Positions 34,308 to 45,958 are shown, counted from the first letter of the stretch. The stretch: DNA of 64,000 nucleotides from Tethya wilhelma (GCA_964030475.1 CAXIPT010000002.1:8506308-8570307); one strand, 5' to 3'. Notes: generated by a model from the letters alone, not told the origin. Translations and numbers: made by a program.

Positions 34308-35382
34308 TTACTGGATATACAGCTCTATCAATTCTAGTGCAATGTCAGAAACACTAGCCCAATATAAAAGGCACAATCGTAGTTCAATATCATTATTTGT
34401 TGGGCTGAGTAAGTTCTTGGTAAACCATGGAGGGTTGTTGAACTGACAGCAACTGCTAGTGGAGGTACAGCCCTGGCCATCCCAGAGGGAGTCATCTGAG
34501 AAGAATATACCATTGTGGTTATCCTGATTCCAAGGTGAGTGTAGACCACTCTCGCAAAAGTAGTCATTGCCTACAAATGATAGAGGGACATATGAAGGGT
34601 ATGATATATCACAAGGACACTTTTCTTGTTGAAATTGACCATTATTCAACTCAGTGAGTCCAGCTGCATATGTCCAAATATGTTGTCGACTGCCTGAAGC
34701 TCCGTGAGTCAGACTCACACCACTGACATAATGACCTTCAATTGTAAAAGAAGAATAGAGGTAAAAAGCACTTGTTCCTCCAACTTGATATCCTCTGATT
34801 CTCCCACAAACTCGGCTGTATTCAGAACCTCCAACACTGAATGTAGTAGAGGAACAGTCATGCATGTCTATTAGCATGTGTTCGTCCACATGTCCTCTTG
34901 GAGTATGAGGTCAGGTTGAGTCCAGAAGGACAGTTGTAACTGGTGTCAGTCATGTTAATGAAGACTACTTGCCTCCATCCCGGTGTGCCATTGCAGGTGT
35001 ATAGTGGTGGGTCAGTAGTTGTTCGTGTATTCTGTTCAGTTGCTGGCACTGTTGTTGGCAGTGCTAGACCAAGTGTTGTAGTCTCTCCACCATGCTCTAC
35101 TGTTGTTGGTATGTTCTCTTCATCAGTGGTCTGCCACTCAGAATTCATCATAAGGTCTTCAATATGATTTCCAATTTCTTTTAGTAGATCACTTCTCACT
35201 TGTTCTTGATCTTCATGAGTGATAGGACAACTGCTTAATGGTTTACACTTAAACTCTTGTGCTGTTCCATTGACCAAGGTGTTAGCAATGCTACGAATCA
35301 CTACAATCAAGATCAATGAAATTTTGATATTAGCTACAGGTATCCAGTCTAGAAAAGATTTTTGGTTTGACAGAATTGCCAT
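34308..35382 (-). pseudogene. Copy 3 of the NNPPWF-type family, disabled by one 4-base insertion
   Basis: The frame is open from the ATG at 35382 to the stop near 34860 and then, in another frame, to 34308. The break is at about 34858-34870: the minus strand reads AGACATGCATGACTG where the intact paralog at 39646-40623 reads AGACACAACTG, a net gain of 4 bases with a CATG repeat. Everything else is open, including the leader (ISLILIVVIRSIANTLVNG), GWRQVVFINMTDTSYNCPSG, VCGRIRGYQ, GVSLTHG, WDGQGCTSTS, CCQFNNPPWF and LELIELYIQ. So the loss is recent, or it is an allele or an assembly error. Confidence 0.75.
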
Positions 35383-37203
35383 GATAATTCTTTTATTGCA
35401 CTAAAAACTACTCAGAATCTACTAATTTGTCACACGGCTAGTTGCTGCAGTGTCTTGTCATGCATCTAATTTGATTGTTTTGCCAAAATACAGTTGCAAT
35501 CACATAGTAAGTTTGTCAGCGTGTATGTACTAAGTATAATATAATAATTACATCGATCATGTCATTCATGGTAGGAAAAACCATGGGAATATATATCCAC
35601 AATAATTTTGTTTATGCAAGTAAATTTACAAAACTGCAGCATGTGTTATGACATACACACACTGTGATGATACTAGGTTCAGTAAAATTAATATTAACTT
35701 CAGCAGCAGCAAAATTATTTTTAAAAGTTACTGTAGTCTAAGACATGACAACTAGCAATTAGACTTGGAAGATCAGAAAAACAGACCAACAACTAACTTA
35801 CAGTCAGACTCTGATTCCGGGCAGTTATACTAAGTGTTGTCAACACATGCCCAAATGCCATGTACAGAAGTAGAAACATAATGTTACAGTGTTTTGTTCA
35901 AAGCTTTTATGTGTCTTCATGAAAGTGTCACATGTATGTTAATTAAGAAAAACACTTCTAATGTGCCCCTAAGTACTGAATATGATTGCCAGTTGGACTT
36001 GTATTGGGCCTGAGTAAGTTATCAACCAACTTTGTATCCTCCAGAAGATGGCAGTATACATATCATTTGAAAGCTCGTTGCATGCTTATTGTATTGTATA
36101 TACAAGTTCCATTTCATACAACAAACCATTGACTGATAAAAAGTTAAAATTATAGAGTCAGCATAATTATTATTAACTAAAGAAAGCACGTCTGCACCTT
36201 GTGTGTATTTATGAATAGAAAGATCATGAAACTAGGACCTTTACCATTGCAATCAGTGTGATAAGAGCATTCAAATGATATCCTTATTGTTATTTTTCTT
36301 GAACTTAGGCCAAATCAGCTCTTTGTCCATAAATACTGAATAATAATTTATTATTATGATTGCCAGTCAGACTTTTGTATTGGGCCTGAGTTGTTATGAA
36401 ACCATGCAACTTTCTATCCTTTGATTCTACCCAAAAGATGTCAATCTATATATCATTTGAAAGCTTTTTTAAGTTTATGCTTGTTACATGCATTGATGCA
36501 AGTTTTATTTTCATGCAACTAGCCATTGACTTGATATTAAAAATATGTAGTCAGTGATAAAGAGAGCACCTAAAAGCACCTATAGTGTATTTAAGTGTAG
36601 GAATGTCTAATAAAAACAGATATACCTTTACCATTATATTGAATGAGTGGAATCAAATCTTATGCATTAATTTATGTTATGGTTTGCTAAACTAGGCCAG
36701 ATTAGATCTTCACCCGTAAGTATTGAATATGATATTGCCAGTCTGACTAGTATATTGGACCTGAGTGGTTATCAATCAAAACTAATTTTTTATCCTTCGT
36801 TTTTATCCAAAAGATATGACAATCTAGCTATATATTATTTGAAAACTCATTTTATGCTTGTTACACTGATACAAGTTCCATGTTTGTACATCCAACTATT
36901 TACTGTTAAAAAAGTAAAAATATGTATACAAAGAAAGTACCTTTAAAAGTAAGAAGGTCATATATGGAACAGTGACCTTTACCATTGCATTCACTACAAT
37001 AAGAGCACTCAAATGATATTCATTTAGATGGTTTGCTAAAATTAATGTATATTATAATAGCTATATAATAGCTTTTCAGCCATAAGTACTGAGTATATGA
37101 TTGCCAGTCAAACTTGTAGTTGGACCTGAGTGGTTTTGAATCGTAATTTAGTTAAATTAAATTAATTTTTTAAAAAAAATTTAGATTAATTTTTTTTAAT
37201 TAT

Positions 37204-38196
37204 CATACGTACGGTAGTACGTATAGTAGGAATGGGCCGAATGTCCCATAGACACAATACAAAATGTTGGCCACCATAAAAATCTAGTCAAACAAAACTA
37301 GACCTTCAAAGTTGCTCAGAAGCTCTCACTGACAGATTACCAACTGCATGCAAGTCTTAAAACTCACAAAAACTTTCCGCAGCACTCGTAGAGAGCGCTA
37401 GTGGGAAGCCACCATAGTGCCATTTTTGTTCATCTAACTTACTTACTTACTTCCTAACTGACTTACTTGAAAAGCATTTCCAGAGAACCAGAATGTGTTG
37501 AGCCAACTTTGACAGCACAAAGTAAGTTCTTTTCATGGGTACTACATTCCTTGATACTCGTTTTCATCATAAATAGGCCTAAACAAAAACTAGAAAGCTT
37601 TAAAACTTAGCGTATAAATTCATGTACTACAATGCAGCCATCTTTGTGGGTAGAGTTCAAAGGTCATTCATTATCTTTGCACGTGGCACTATATACGCAT
37701 GCGCATTAGCTCCCTCTAGCATACTGAAGTGTGTAGCTCCTACTCAGGCTTTTTGTAGGGACTAACCAGTCTCTGACAATTTCCACACTGTAGTGTTGAA
37801 AAAAGTGAATGAACAAGTAGTAAAAATTTCAAAAAAATAAGCAGTGTAGGAATGGGCAGTGCGGTAAAAAGTATTGAAACAAGGCATGGTCTCAATTTCG
37901 GCACATGACTACTTCATTTTTATATCCAACTCTTGGCTGGTAATCCAGTTTAAGTTATGTACTTGTCTTTTATAGTTTACTTTTTAGTAGCCAATTGATT
38001 AGCTGTGCAGTAATCATAAGCTAGGTACGGTATTATTGTACAGATCATCGCAACACAACACTGAAAATCCATAATTATAAGTGATCAAGAATAAAAATGA
38101 AGTAGTCATCTGCCGAAATTGAGACCATGCCTTGTTTCAATACTTTTTACCGCACTGCCCATTCCTACACTGCTTATTTTTTTGAAATTTTTACTA
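37204..38196 (+). mobile_element. Composite element C, copy 2
   Basis: Starts with the hairpin ATACGTACGGTAGTACGTAT and GTAGGAATGGGCC. It runs through 'gctctcactgacagattacc' and an NRF-1-like site (37695-37704, one mismatch) and ends in the MITE with arms at 37818-37925 and 38095-38196. It carries no credible open frame. Confidence 0.75.
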
Positions 38197-38240
38197 TAAT
38201 TTTGTGGTCTTCTGATGTTGCCACTAAGTCGAAGATCCAT
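38197..38240 (-). pseudogene. 5' fragment of a propeller-like (MDLRLSGD) gene
   Basis: The minus strand encodes MDLRLSGNIRRPQN from an ATG at about 38240, the same start as in the three propeller genes at 53951-61837. It then runs straight into the end of the MITE at 38196. The rest of the gene is absent, so this is a fragment cut off or captured at a transposon border. Confidence 0.7.
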
Positions 38241-39645
38241 TTTAGTACTGCATGAACTGATGATTGTTATTCTACTTGCTAGTGTAGGAGTTGGACCGAA
38301 GTATATGCGTGGTATATGCATGTGAGCCATGCATGCACATCAGTTTTGCTTACTCAGCTTACCTGTTTACAAATTATCTAATCAGCTCAAAACAAATCAG
38401 AGAGGAATAATATTATTTGCACATGCATGAGCATGCCCTATAATTATAGAAATAAAGAAAGCACCTAAAAGCACCTTATGTGTATTTATGATTAGGAAGG
38501 TCATATGGAAGAGTACCCTTTACCATTGCATTCAGTGCGATAAGAGCATTCAAATGATATCCATTTTGTTATGGTTTGCTATATATACATAGGCCAAATT
38601 ATTATTGTAATGGTTGCCAGTCGAACTTGTATTGGGCCTGAGTGGTTATGAATCAAACCAACTTTGTATCCTTCGATTTTAGCCAAAAATGGCAATCTAT
38701 ATAATCATTGAAAGCTCATTTTATGCTTGTTACATTGGTGTAAGTTCCATTTTTGTACAACAAACTATTGACTGGTAAAAAGTAAGTACATAGTCAGTGA
38801 TAAAAAAGCACCTAAAAGCACCTGGTGTAACTTAAGAGTAGAAATGTCCAATATAACTGGTACCTCTACCATTGTAGGTATTCAGTTTGATAGGAGCATT
38901 CAAATAATATCCATAAAATTTTTGTTATGTTTTGCAAAACATATAAGCCAAATTAGCTCAATCTTCACTCTTAAGCACTGAATGTGATTGATTGCCAGTC
39001 AGACTTGTATTGGACCTGAGTGCATGGTTATGAATCAAAACCAATTGACTTTATATCCTTCGATTTTACCCCAAAGATGTGGCAATCTATCTATTACCTG
39101 AAAGCTAACTTTATGCTTGTTGCATTAATTGGTACAAGTTCCATGTTTGTACAACCAACTATTGACTGATAAAAAGTTAAAATACGTAGTCAGTATAAAG
39201 AAAGTACCCAAAAGCACCTTGTGTTTATTAAGAGTAGGAGGTTATATGGAACAATTCAGTACAGAATGATATTGATTTGTTTTGGTTAGCTAAACGTAGA
39301 CCAAAATTAATTAGCTCTTCACCCATAAGTGCTAAATTTGATTGCCTGTTGGACTTGTATTGGGCATGAGTTGATCATAATTTAGGCGAGCCAAGGCTTG
39401 TACAATCAAGCAGCTCTCTCCTTTGCCGTTCTCTCTGGCATTGCATGTTTTAGACGAAAGATTAATACTGAAAATTTGAATATGCATGCATACTCATTGT
39501 TGTACATGAAATTACATGCATCTGATTTTTACATGGGGACATTTCTTGTAAAAAATATCACAGTGTATAGCTAATAATCTACCAGTAAACAAAATAGTAT
39601 TTCAATTAATCGATGCACATTAACATGTAGAGCTACATGCTACTC

Positions 39646-40623
39646 TTACTGTATGTAGAGTTCAATCAATTCCAATGGAATATCGTCAGTATTCCTGTCT
39701 GTATTTAGACAAATTCTCAGTTCAATTGATTCAGTTGTACTGTTTGAGAGTGTTTTTATAAACCATGGAGGGTTGCTGAACTGACAACAAGTGCTAGTGG
39801 AGGTACAGCCCTGTCCATCCCAGAGGGGGTCATCTGCGAAGAGGATCCCAAAGCCACTTGTACCAGGCCAGGCTGAGTTAACTCCACTCTCACAGAAATA
39901 GTCATTACCAACAAATATTGGAGGGGCTATGCCATCATTAGGTCTATCACATGGACATTTTCCACGATAATCATAATTGCTGTCTTCTGTGAGTCCACCA
40001 ACTAATGACCAAATGTGTTGTTTTTTTCCTGGGAGTCCATGAGTCAGACTCACACCATCGATGTAGGATCCTTCTAGTAACTGAGAATGATTATAGTGAC
40101 TGTTAAAACCATTAGCTGGTCCAAACTGATATCCTCTGATCCTCCCACAGACTTGGCTGTACTCTAAACCTCCAACACTGAATGTAGTAGAGGAACAGTT
40201 GTGTCTATCTGCATGGGCTCGTCCACATGTCCTCTTTGAGTATGAGGTCATTTGGAGTCCAGAAGGACAGTTGTAACTGGTATCAGTCATGTTAATGAAC
40301 ACCACTTGCCTCCATCCTGGTGTACCATTGCAGGTGTATAGTGGTGGGTTAGTAGTTGGTGTGTTCTGTTCAGTTATCAGTATCTTTTCTGCTGTTGGCT
40401 GTAATTCTTCATTTGTAAGTTGTTCAATCTTATTTCCTATTTCTTTAAGTAGATCATTCTTTACTTGTTCATGATCATCACTACTGACAGGACAACTGCC
40501 TAAAGGTATAGTTTCAAACTGTATGGCAGTTGTTACACTGACACAGAATGAGATACTAGCTAAAGCAAGGTCTATTGCTATTTTCAACAATAAAATTTTT
40601 TTGAACTGATATGTGATAGTCAT
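39646..40623 (-). CDS. Secreted or membrane-anchored protein of the NNPPWF-type sponge/cnidarian family (intact)
   Basis: One exon, 325 residues. A hydrophobic N-terminal stretch (ILLLKIAIDLALASISFCVSV) is a signal peptide or signal anchor. A short Thr-rich linker follows, then a domain of about 210 residues rich in Cys. Its landmarks are GWRQVVFINMTDTSYNCPSG, SYSKRTCGR, VCGRIRGYQ, YIDGVSLTHG, QHIWSLVGGL, CPCDRP, VGNDYFCESG, DPLWDGQGCTSTSTCCQF, NPPWF and a closing LELIELYIQ. I know this domain as an uncharacterised extracellular module common in sponges and cnidarians; no function should be claimed. It is paralogous to four other copies in the window and intact in all landmarks. Its flanks (satellite A on the right of copy 1 and here) show that gene and satellite were duplicated together. 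Confidence 0.8.
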   Translation of the reverse strand: MTITYQFKKILLLKIAIDLALASISFCVSVTTAIQFETIPLGSCPVSSDDHEQVKNDLLKEIGNKIEQLTNEELQPTAEKILITEQNTPTTNPPLYTCNGTPGWRQVVFINMTDTSYNCPSGLQMTSYSKRTCGRAHADRHNCSSTTFSVGGLEYSQVCGRIRGYQFGPANGFNSHYNHSQLLEGSYIDGVSLTHGLPGKKQHIWSLVGGLTEDSNYDYRGKCPCDRPNDGIAPPIFVGNDYFCESGVNSAWPGTSGFGILFADDPLWDGQGCTSTSTCCQFSNPPWFIKTLSNSTTESIELRICLNTDRNTDDIPLELIELYIQ

Positions 40624-41289
40624 CGTGTCTTACTAGCTTTAATCTGCCATCAAATACATCTACAGTAAATCTATAGGTAAACTTAACTGAGTCTTTGTGT
40701 CTGATTCATGCTGTTTTGATAAGTGTTATCAACACACTCCAGTTTGCCATGTATACATCTAGACATAAATATATTTTGTTCAAAGCTTTTTTGTTTGTTT
40801 AAGTGTCACATGTATGTTGATCATGAAGACTATTTCTAGTAATACACAAGTAAAATCATAAGAATTAGCAGCACATGACTACTTCATTTTCATTTTGATT
40901 TCTTCTGCATCCTGTCATATGAAATAAAATATTGATAATGGCCAATTTAAGCCATAATATTATATGCCTTTATAATGGTTTGAATCGATTGTTCGTGCCA
41001 TGCCAATTCAGTACGTTGCATGGCTAGCTAAAGGTTAAAGTATAATTCGATAAGCAGGCAACATAATTATATATTGCAATATTATTTTAGTTTACCGTCA
41101 AAACCCTTAAATTAGATTGCAAGATAGACTTGGCATAGAATTGAAGTGGTCATGTGCCAAAATTGCCACAATGTCATGCCTTGTTTCCTTACTTTTTATT
41201 ATGGAATAATATTATATAGTAATTTTTTTGCATGAAAAACTGTGTAAGTTATAATTAATTTCATTTTAATTTCATTAATTTTAATGCCG
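40624..41289. other. Upstream region shared by NNPPWF-type genes, then AT-rich spacer
   Basis: The segment from about 40715 ('gataagtgttatcaacac..ccatgtat..ttttgttcaaagcttttt..agtgtcacatgtatgttgat') recurs at about 33915-34020 and 35835-35940, upstream of two other family members. It may be their common promoter. MITE remnants ('cacatgactacttcatttt') lie at about 40870. Confidence 0.5.
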
Positions 41290-43110
41290 ATTTATGGTAA
41301 AATTACAGTGGGTTTTGTCAAATTTACAATTGTGATTCAATTAGGACCACTTTTGTCCAAACTATAACAACTCTGCGCTATTAAGGCCTGGGTCTATTAA
41401 AAGAACAAGCCAAAACATGCTAAATAAAAATCATATTTATAAGATATTAGACCATTATGGCAAAAAGTATTTATATCCTAAGAATATATAACCTTTCCGT
41501 GAGAAGTTGACAAATTTTTGAAATTGAGCAATTAATATTCACAAAAATAATGAGCTTTAAGCACAACCACTTAAAATATGAATAATTCATTTTCCGGAAA
41601 GCTTCCTGGGTTGCCATGGCAACCAAAATTTGTCCACAGGTTCGTATAATCATGAACCACCATATATCCCATGGGGAGGAAATTTCATTACATAATTCAT
41701 GAGATATGGCCGAGAAGGAGGTTTTAGTAGGTGTGCATTTAATAGAAAAATTAGAATATCTCCATTGATGATATGCGTGATACCACCCCCGAGCAATATT
41801 ATGTTCGTTACCATGTTCTGATCCACCACACAAAATTTGGTTGCCATAGCAACCCTGGAAGCTTTCCAGAAAATGAATTATTCATAATTTGCTGATTTAG
41901 CAAAAATAAAATGGTCACATGACCTAATTTGCATACCAATGTTTTTATATTAGACCTAGTAATTATGGTTTTCAGTTTCAATGAAAAAAATAATTCCACT
42001 GTAAAGATATTACAATCTTGAATATTAATTAGGTCAAATTTAAGGTCAATAGCAGACCCAGGCCTTAACTACGCAGAGAAAGTGGATATTGTTTAAAAGC
42101 TCTCATTGTACCGAATGCAATGATAAAGGCTAAGGTCTTGCTTGATTCTTGTAGACTCAGTAATATTGGGATCTTTTGTGGTCTTTTTGTGGTCTTTTTT
42201 TGTACTGACTAGATATTTTCACCTATTATGGCATAGTCATTTGTCATAAGAAACTAAAAACTTGTATCCTTGTAATCAGCATAAAAAGAGCTTTGGAATG
42301 ATATATAGATTGTCGTATTTTAGTCAAATTGCTGAGATACAGAGGTAATCTTTAAGTTAATTAATTAGAAAACCTATGCTGACATGAATTCAAAATTACA
42401 GTCACATGATATATTGACCCAAATTGGCATGGGCCATGCACCATTGTCCAAACCATAGCAAAGTGGATATTGTTTAAAAGCTTTTTTTGCACTGAATGCA
42501 ATGTTGAAGTCCACAGTCTTGCTTGACTCTCATAGACTGAGTTATAATGGGATCTTTTGTGGCATTTTTGTGGTCTTTTTTTGTACCGAATACTGTAATG
42601 TTTTCACCTATAATAATGGGATAGTAATAATTATGTCATACAAAACTATAACTTGTACCATTGTATAGTTGGCATTAAAAGAGCTTTCAAGTGATATATA
42701 GGTTGTCATGTTTAGTCAAAACCTGAGATACAGAGGTAATCTTAATCAGAAGACCTTTGCTGACATTAATTCAAAATTACGTGCATTGAGTATTGTCAGA
42801 TTTATGATTGTGATCCAAGTCAAGCCACCATTGTCCAAACTATAACAAAATGGATATCGTTTGAAAGCTCTTATCACACTAACTGCAATGTTGAAGACCA
42901 CAGTCTTGCTTGACTCTTGTAGACTCAGTTGGAATGGGTTTTTTTGTGCCCTTTTTGTGCATGGTCTTTTTGTACTGACTAGCCGGATTTTTCACCTAAT
43001 AATTACGGGATAGTGATTTGTCATAATTATAAGCTGAAACTTATACCATGATTATTATAATCAGCATAAAAAAACCTTCAATAATATAATAATATTATAG
43101 ATTATCAGTT
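41290..43110. repeat. Satellite-like array B (about 380-base monomers)
   Basis: 'tggatat(t/c)gttt(a/g)aaagct' recurs at about 42092, 42469 and 42852, each followed by 'cttgcttga.tct..tagactcagt' and 'ttgtggtctttttgtactgactag'. The array is unrelated to array A in sequence. A partial monomer on the left is split from the rest by the transposon at 41371-42078. Confidence 0.8.
41371..42078. mobile_element. Non-autonomous element, CTCTGCG family, inserted in satellite B
   Basis: 25-base inverted ends CTCTGCGCTATTAAGGCCTG and CTCTGCGTAGTTAAGGCCTG (right end reversed) differ at three positions. Comparison with an intact monomer (gcaaagtgg at about 42466) shows two extra A bases, a 2-base target duplication. 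It is related to 30073-30764. Confidence 0.85.
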
Positions 43111-43299
43111 TTATACTTATGAATTGTTTTGTTTTTAACTTCTGTTTCTTATATTGACAACCTATGCATCTATTGATGAAACATCCTTGAACGCAAACCT
43201 CTTTTATCCGTAAAGCTTATCAAGTTATAATTGTTACACACAATAAACAGTTGTTATTATTATTTATTGGGAATAGCTGAGTTATAGTAATAGTCCTAA

Positions 43300-43475
43300 T
43301 TCAAGTAGTAAAAAAATTGTAAAAACAAATAGTGCACAGGAAATTAATTGTTAGTGCTGTAAAAAGTGATAAAACAAGTTTTTCTCTGAATTTCTGACAC
43401 TTCACTCCTTTCCGAAATTTTTACTACTTGTTCATTTACTTTTTTGAACACTAAGGTGCTTGATTGCAGGGAGAC
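43300..43475. mobile_element. Degenerate MITE of the GTAGGAATGGGC family
   Basis: Short inverted arms 'caagtagtaaaaaaatt' and 'aaatttttactacttgttca' flank diverged versions of the family interior (gtgctgtaaaaagtgataaaacaag). Confidence 0.6.
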
Positions 43476-44056
43476 TTAAGCTTGGCTTTGTAGAGTAGGA
43501 GTGCTTATAGCTACATAAGATGTGTATGTATCGAATACGTATGCACATCTTATGTAAAAGACGTTTAGTTCATGGGCATTTCATCAGTTAATGCATGGGA
43601 TGCTGTATAAGAAACCAGAGTTATAAAAACTGCCCATGCATTAGAATAAGAATAGACAACATTTATACCATACTTTTTAGTAGAGTCAAGATGTTGGTAG
43701 AGAAAACGGAAATGCATGTTTTTTTTTTGAAAAACTGTATTTTAAAGCAAGGTGGAAACCAAAATTCAATTCGCTGGGAGTAGCAATATTTTTTTGCTTC
43801 CATTAGTTTTATTCTCATTGAAATTCGCTATTATAGTTAGTTGCGACCATGGTCCAATTAATTAATGACTGGCGCTGACCAAGAAGTCAACACACAGCGC
43901 TATAATGTACACACATTATAACTATCAATATTAATCAAGTTGAAATTGTATGGGCTCATTGCTAAGTGTTGTATAGTGATGCGTGGTAAAATCCTCTATG
44001 CTTGTGAACTATTAGCTGTTGCTCATTATTTAAAAGTCATTGTACCATAAATTGTT

Positions 44057-45100
44057 TCACTGCACATATAGTTCAATAAGCTCAAGTGGAACTTCAGAGG
44101 AAAGAATTCTTGGCTCCCTGCACAGACGTAACTCAATATCCTCAGTAGTTGCGTTGGCAAGGTTCTTGGTAAACCATGGAGGGTTGTTGAACTCACAGCA
44201 AGTGCTAGTGGAGGTACAACCCTGGCCATCCCAGAGGGGGTCATCTGAGAAGAATGTACTACAATAGACATTACAATCCCAACGTGAGTGAAGACCACTC
44301 TCACAAAAGTAGTCACTGCCAACAAATGGTGGTGTGGCGAGGGAAGGGTTGGATACATCACAAGGGCAATAGTATTCTTCCCCAAACCAATAAACCTCTG
44401 AGATTCCAGCTGCAAATGTCCAAATGTGTTCGCGTCTGCCAACAGGACCATGAGTTAGACTCACCCCTTCAACATATTCAGCATCAATCATAAGAGACCT
44501 TCGATGATATCCATAAAAGGCACTACCTCCACTATATTGGTAGCCTATGATCCTCCCACAAACTTGGCTGTACTCTGAACCTCCAACACTGAACATAGCT
44601 GAAGAACATACATTCCTATTCACTTTTCCACATGTCCTCTTTGAGTATGAGGTCAGTTGGAGTCCAGGAGGACAGTTGTGACTGGTATTTGACATGTTAA
44701 TAAATGCCACTTGCCTCCATCCCAATGTTGCATTACCACAAGTGTTAGTTTGTGGTAGTTCTGTAGTTGTGGATACTTCCCTCTGTGTTATACTCCTTTC
44801 TTGTGCTGTAATCTTTGTTGGTGATTGTGATCCAGGTGTTGTCTCTTCTGAATCTGGTAATTCACCCGTCTGCCCGTTTTCTGTTGTTGGCTGACAATCA
44901 GTTTCACCGAGTTGTTCAATCGTATTTCCAATCTCTTGAAGTAGATTGCCTTTCACTTGTTCATGATCCTCATGAGTGACAGGACAACTGCTGAATGGTT
45001 TACTCTCAAACTGTTGTGCTGTTCCATTGACCAGGGTGTTAGCAATGCTACTGATCGCTGCAATCAGGAGCACAGACGTTTTAATCTCAAACAGAGTCAT
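44057..45100 (-). CDS. Secreted or membrane-anchored protein of the NNPPWF-type family (intact, longest copy)
   Basis: One exon, 347 residues, from the ATG at 45100. The N-terminal hydrophobic segment (VLLIAAISSIANTLVNG) is a signal peptide or anchor. A Ser/Thr/Pro-rich linker (about residues 65-120) is longer than in the other copies. The conserved domain follows with all landmarks: GWRQVAFINMSNTSHNCPPG, SYSKRTCGK, VCGRIIGYQ, GVSLTHG, HIWTFAAG, CPCD, VGSDYFCESG, DPLWDGQGCTSTSTCC, NNPPWF and ELIELYVQ. About 20 Cys suggest several disulfides. Function unknown. It is the most diverged family member here, so it likely predates the satellite-linked duplications. Confidence 0.82.
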   Translation of the reverse strand: MTLFEIKTSVLLIAAISSIANTLVNGTAQQFESKPFSSCPVTHEDHEQVKGNLLQEIGNTIEQLGETDCQPTTENGQTGELPDSEETTPGSQSPTKITAQERSITQREVSTTTELPQTNTCGNATLGWRQVAFINMSNTSHNCPPGLQLTSYSKRTCGKVNRNVCSSAMFSVGGSEYSQVCGRIIGYQYSGGSAFYGYHRRSLMIDAEYVEGVSLTHGPVGRREHIWTFAAGISEVYWFGEEYYCPCDVSNPSLATPPFVGSDYFCESGLHSRWDCNVYCSTFFSDDPLWDGQGCTSTSTCCEFNNPPWFTKNLANATTEDIELRLCREPRILSSEVPLELIELYVQ

Positions 45101-45958
45101 TTTCTTTAACTAGTATTCTATACCTCAGAGGTGAATATGAATTTAATTTTGTGCATGCCAGTTTTGAAGCTAATTGACTAAATGTGTTAATGTTAATATA
45201 CAAACACCTTCAGAAAAAATAATCAGTGATTTTGTTTGTGTGACTAGAAAGGTTAATTAAATACCTGTGCATGAACACCTATAATGTGCATAAACTCTCA
45301 GTGTATGTATCCATGGCCTAGCTGCTGATTTTACTCTGGTATAATTAACCCACAATGATCATTAATTTTCCTGAAGTCTCAGATACGGCATGCATATGAT
45401 AGCATGCGCAATATTAATTTATCTATAACTATATATTTAATAACTTTGATATCACAAAAATGTTTGTGTTACTGCCTTTGTTGAATTTTGTTAAAGCATG
45501 CGATGGTCATGTGTTAGAATGCATTGTAAAGTTTGGAGTAGGCCGTTAGCTAGAGGCTCAAGATCTCATCTGTATGAGTTCCATTAGAAGCACAACTAAC
45601 AGGTGGCTTTACTGTGTACATATAGTTTGTTGGATGTTTCAGTGTATTTGTCTGTATGATTATACAGTAATACATGTAATACCAAAAATTATACTGGCAC
45701 ACTCTTTTCTAAGGATGGTATATAAGATCAGCGACGTTCGACTCACGTTCAAGCACGATGTACAAGTGAATTTTATTATTACAAACCTGAAACAATATGC
45801 AAACTCAGACAGTCACAATGAATAATTATTTTACCATAATAATTAAATTTTATAACACATAATGTAACAGTGGTGCTTTTAATTTAAAAACCTACTACAA
45901 TAATCATTATTTACAAAGATTATAAATTTCAGCATTATAATAATAATTATTATTAAAC
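45101..45958. other. Spacer, nothing recognised
   Basis: A plus-strand frame at 45574-45825 starts with ATG but shows no family resemblance. The rest is AT-rich. Confidence 0.5.

Larger units (their letters stand above)
35935..39390. repeat. Satellite-like array A, blocks 2 and 3, split by a composite element
   Basis: The same monomer landmarks as at 26985-29125 recur from 35935 to about 37160 and again from about 38440 to 39390 ('cacctaaaagcacc' near 36565, 38462, 38810 and 'acccaaaagcacc' near 39207). The copies are diverged from each other by point changes and small indels. The composite element at 37204-38196 separates the two blocks. Confidence 0.8.

Noticed and set aside
35935..39390. 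Possible CRISPR-like or regulatory repeat array
   Set aside because: Monomers are about 350-390 bases with no short repeat-spacer pattern, and the surrounding genome is animal-like; a satellite is the better reading.
41471..41999. Three overlapping minus-strand frames of 60-120 codons
   Set aside because: They lie inside the non-autonomous element at 41371-42078 and have no family resemblance.
45574..45825. 83-codon plus-strand frame
   Set aside because: Isolated, no conserved motif, AT-rich; could not be supported as a gene.
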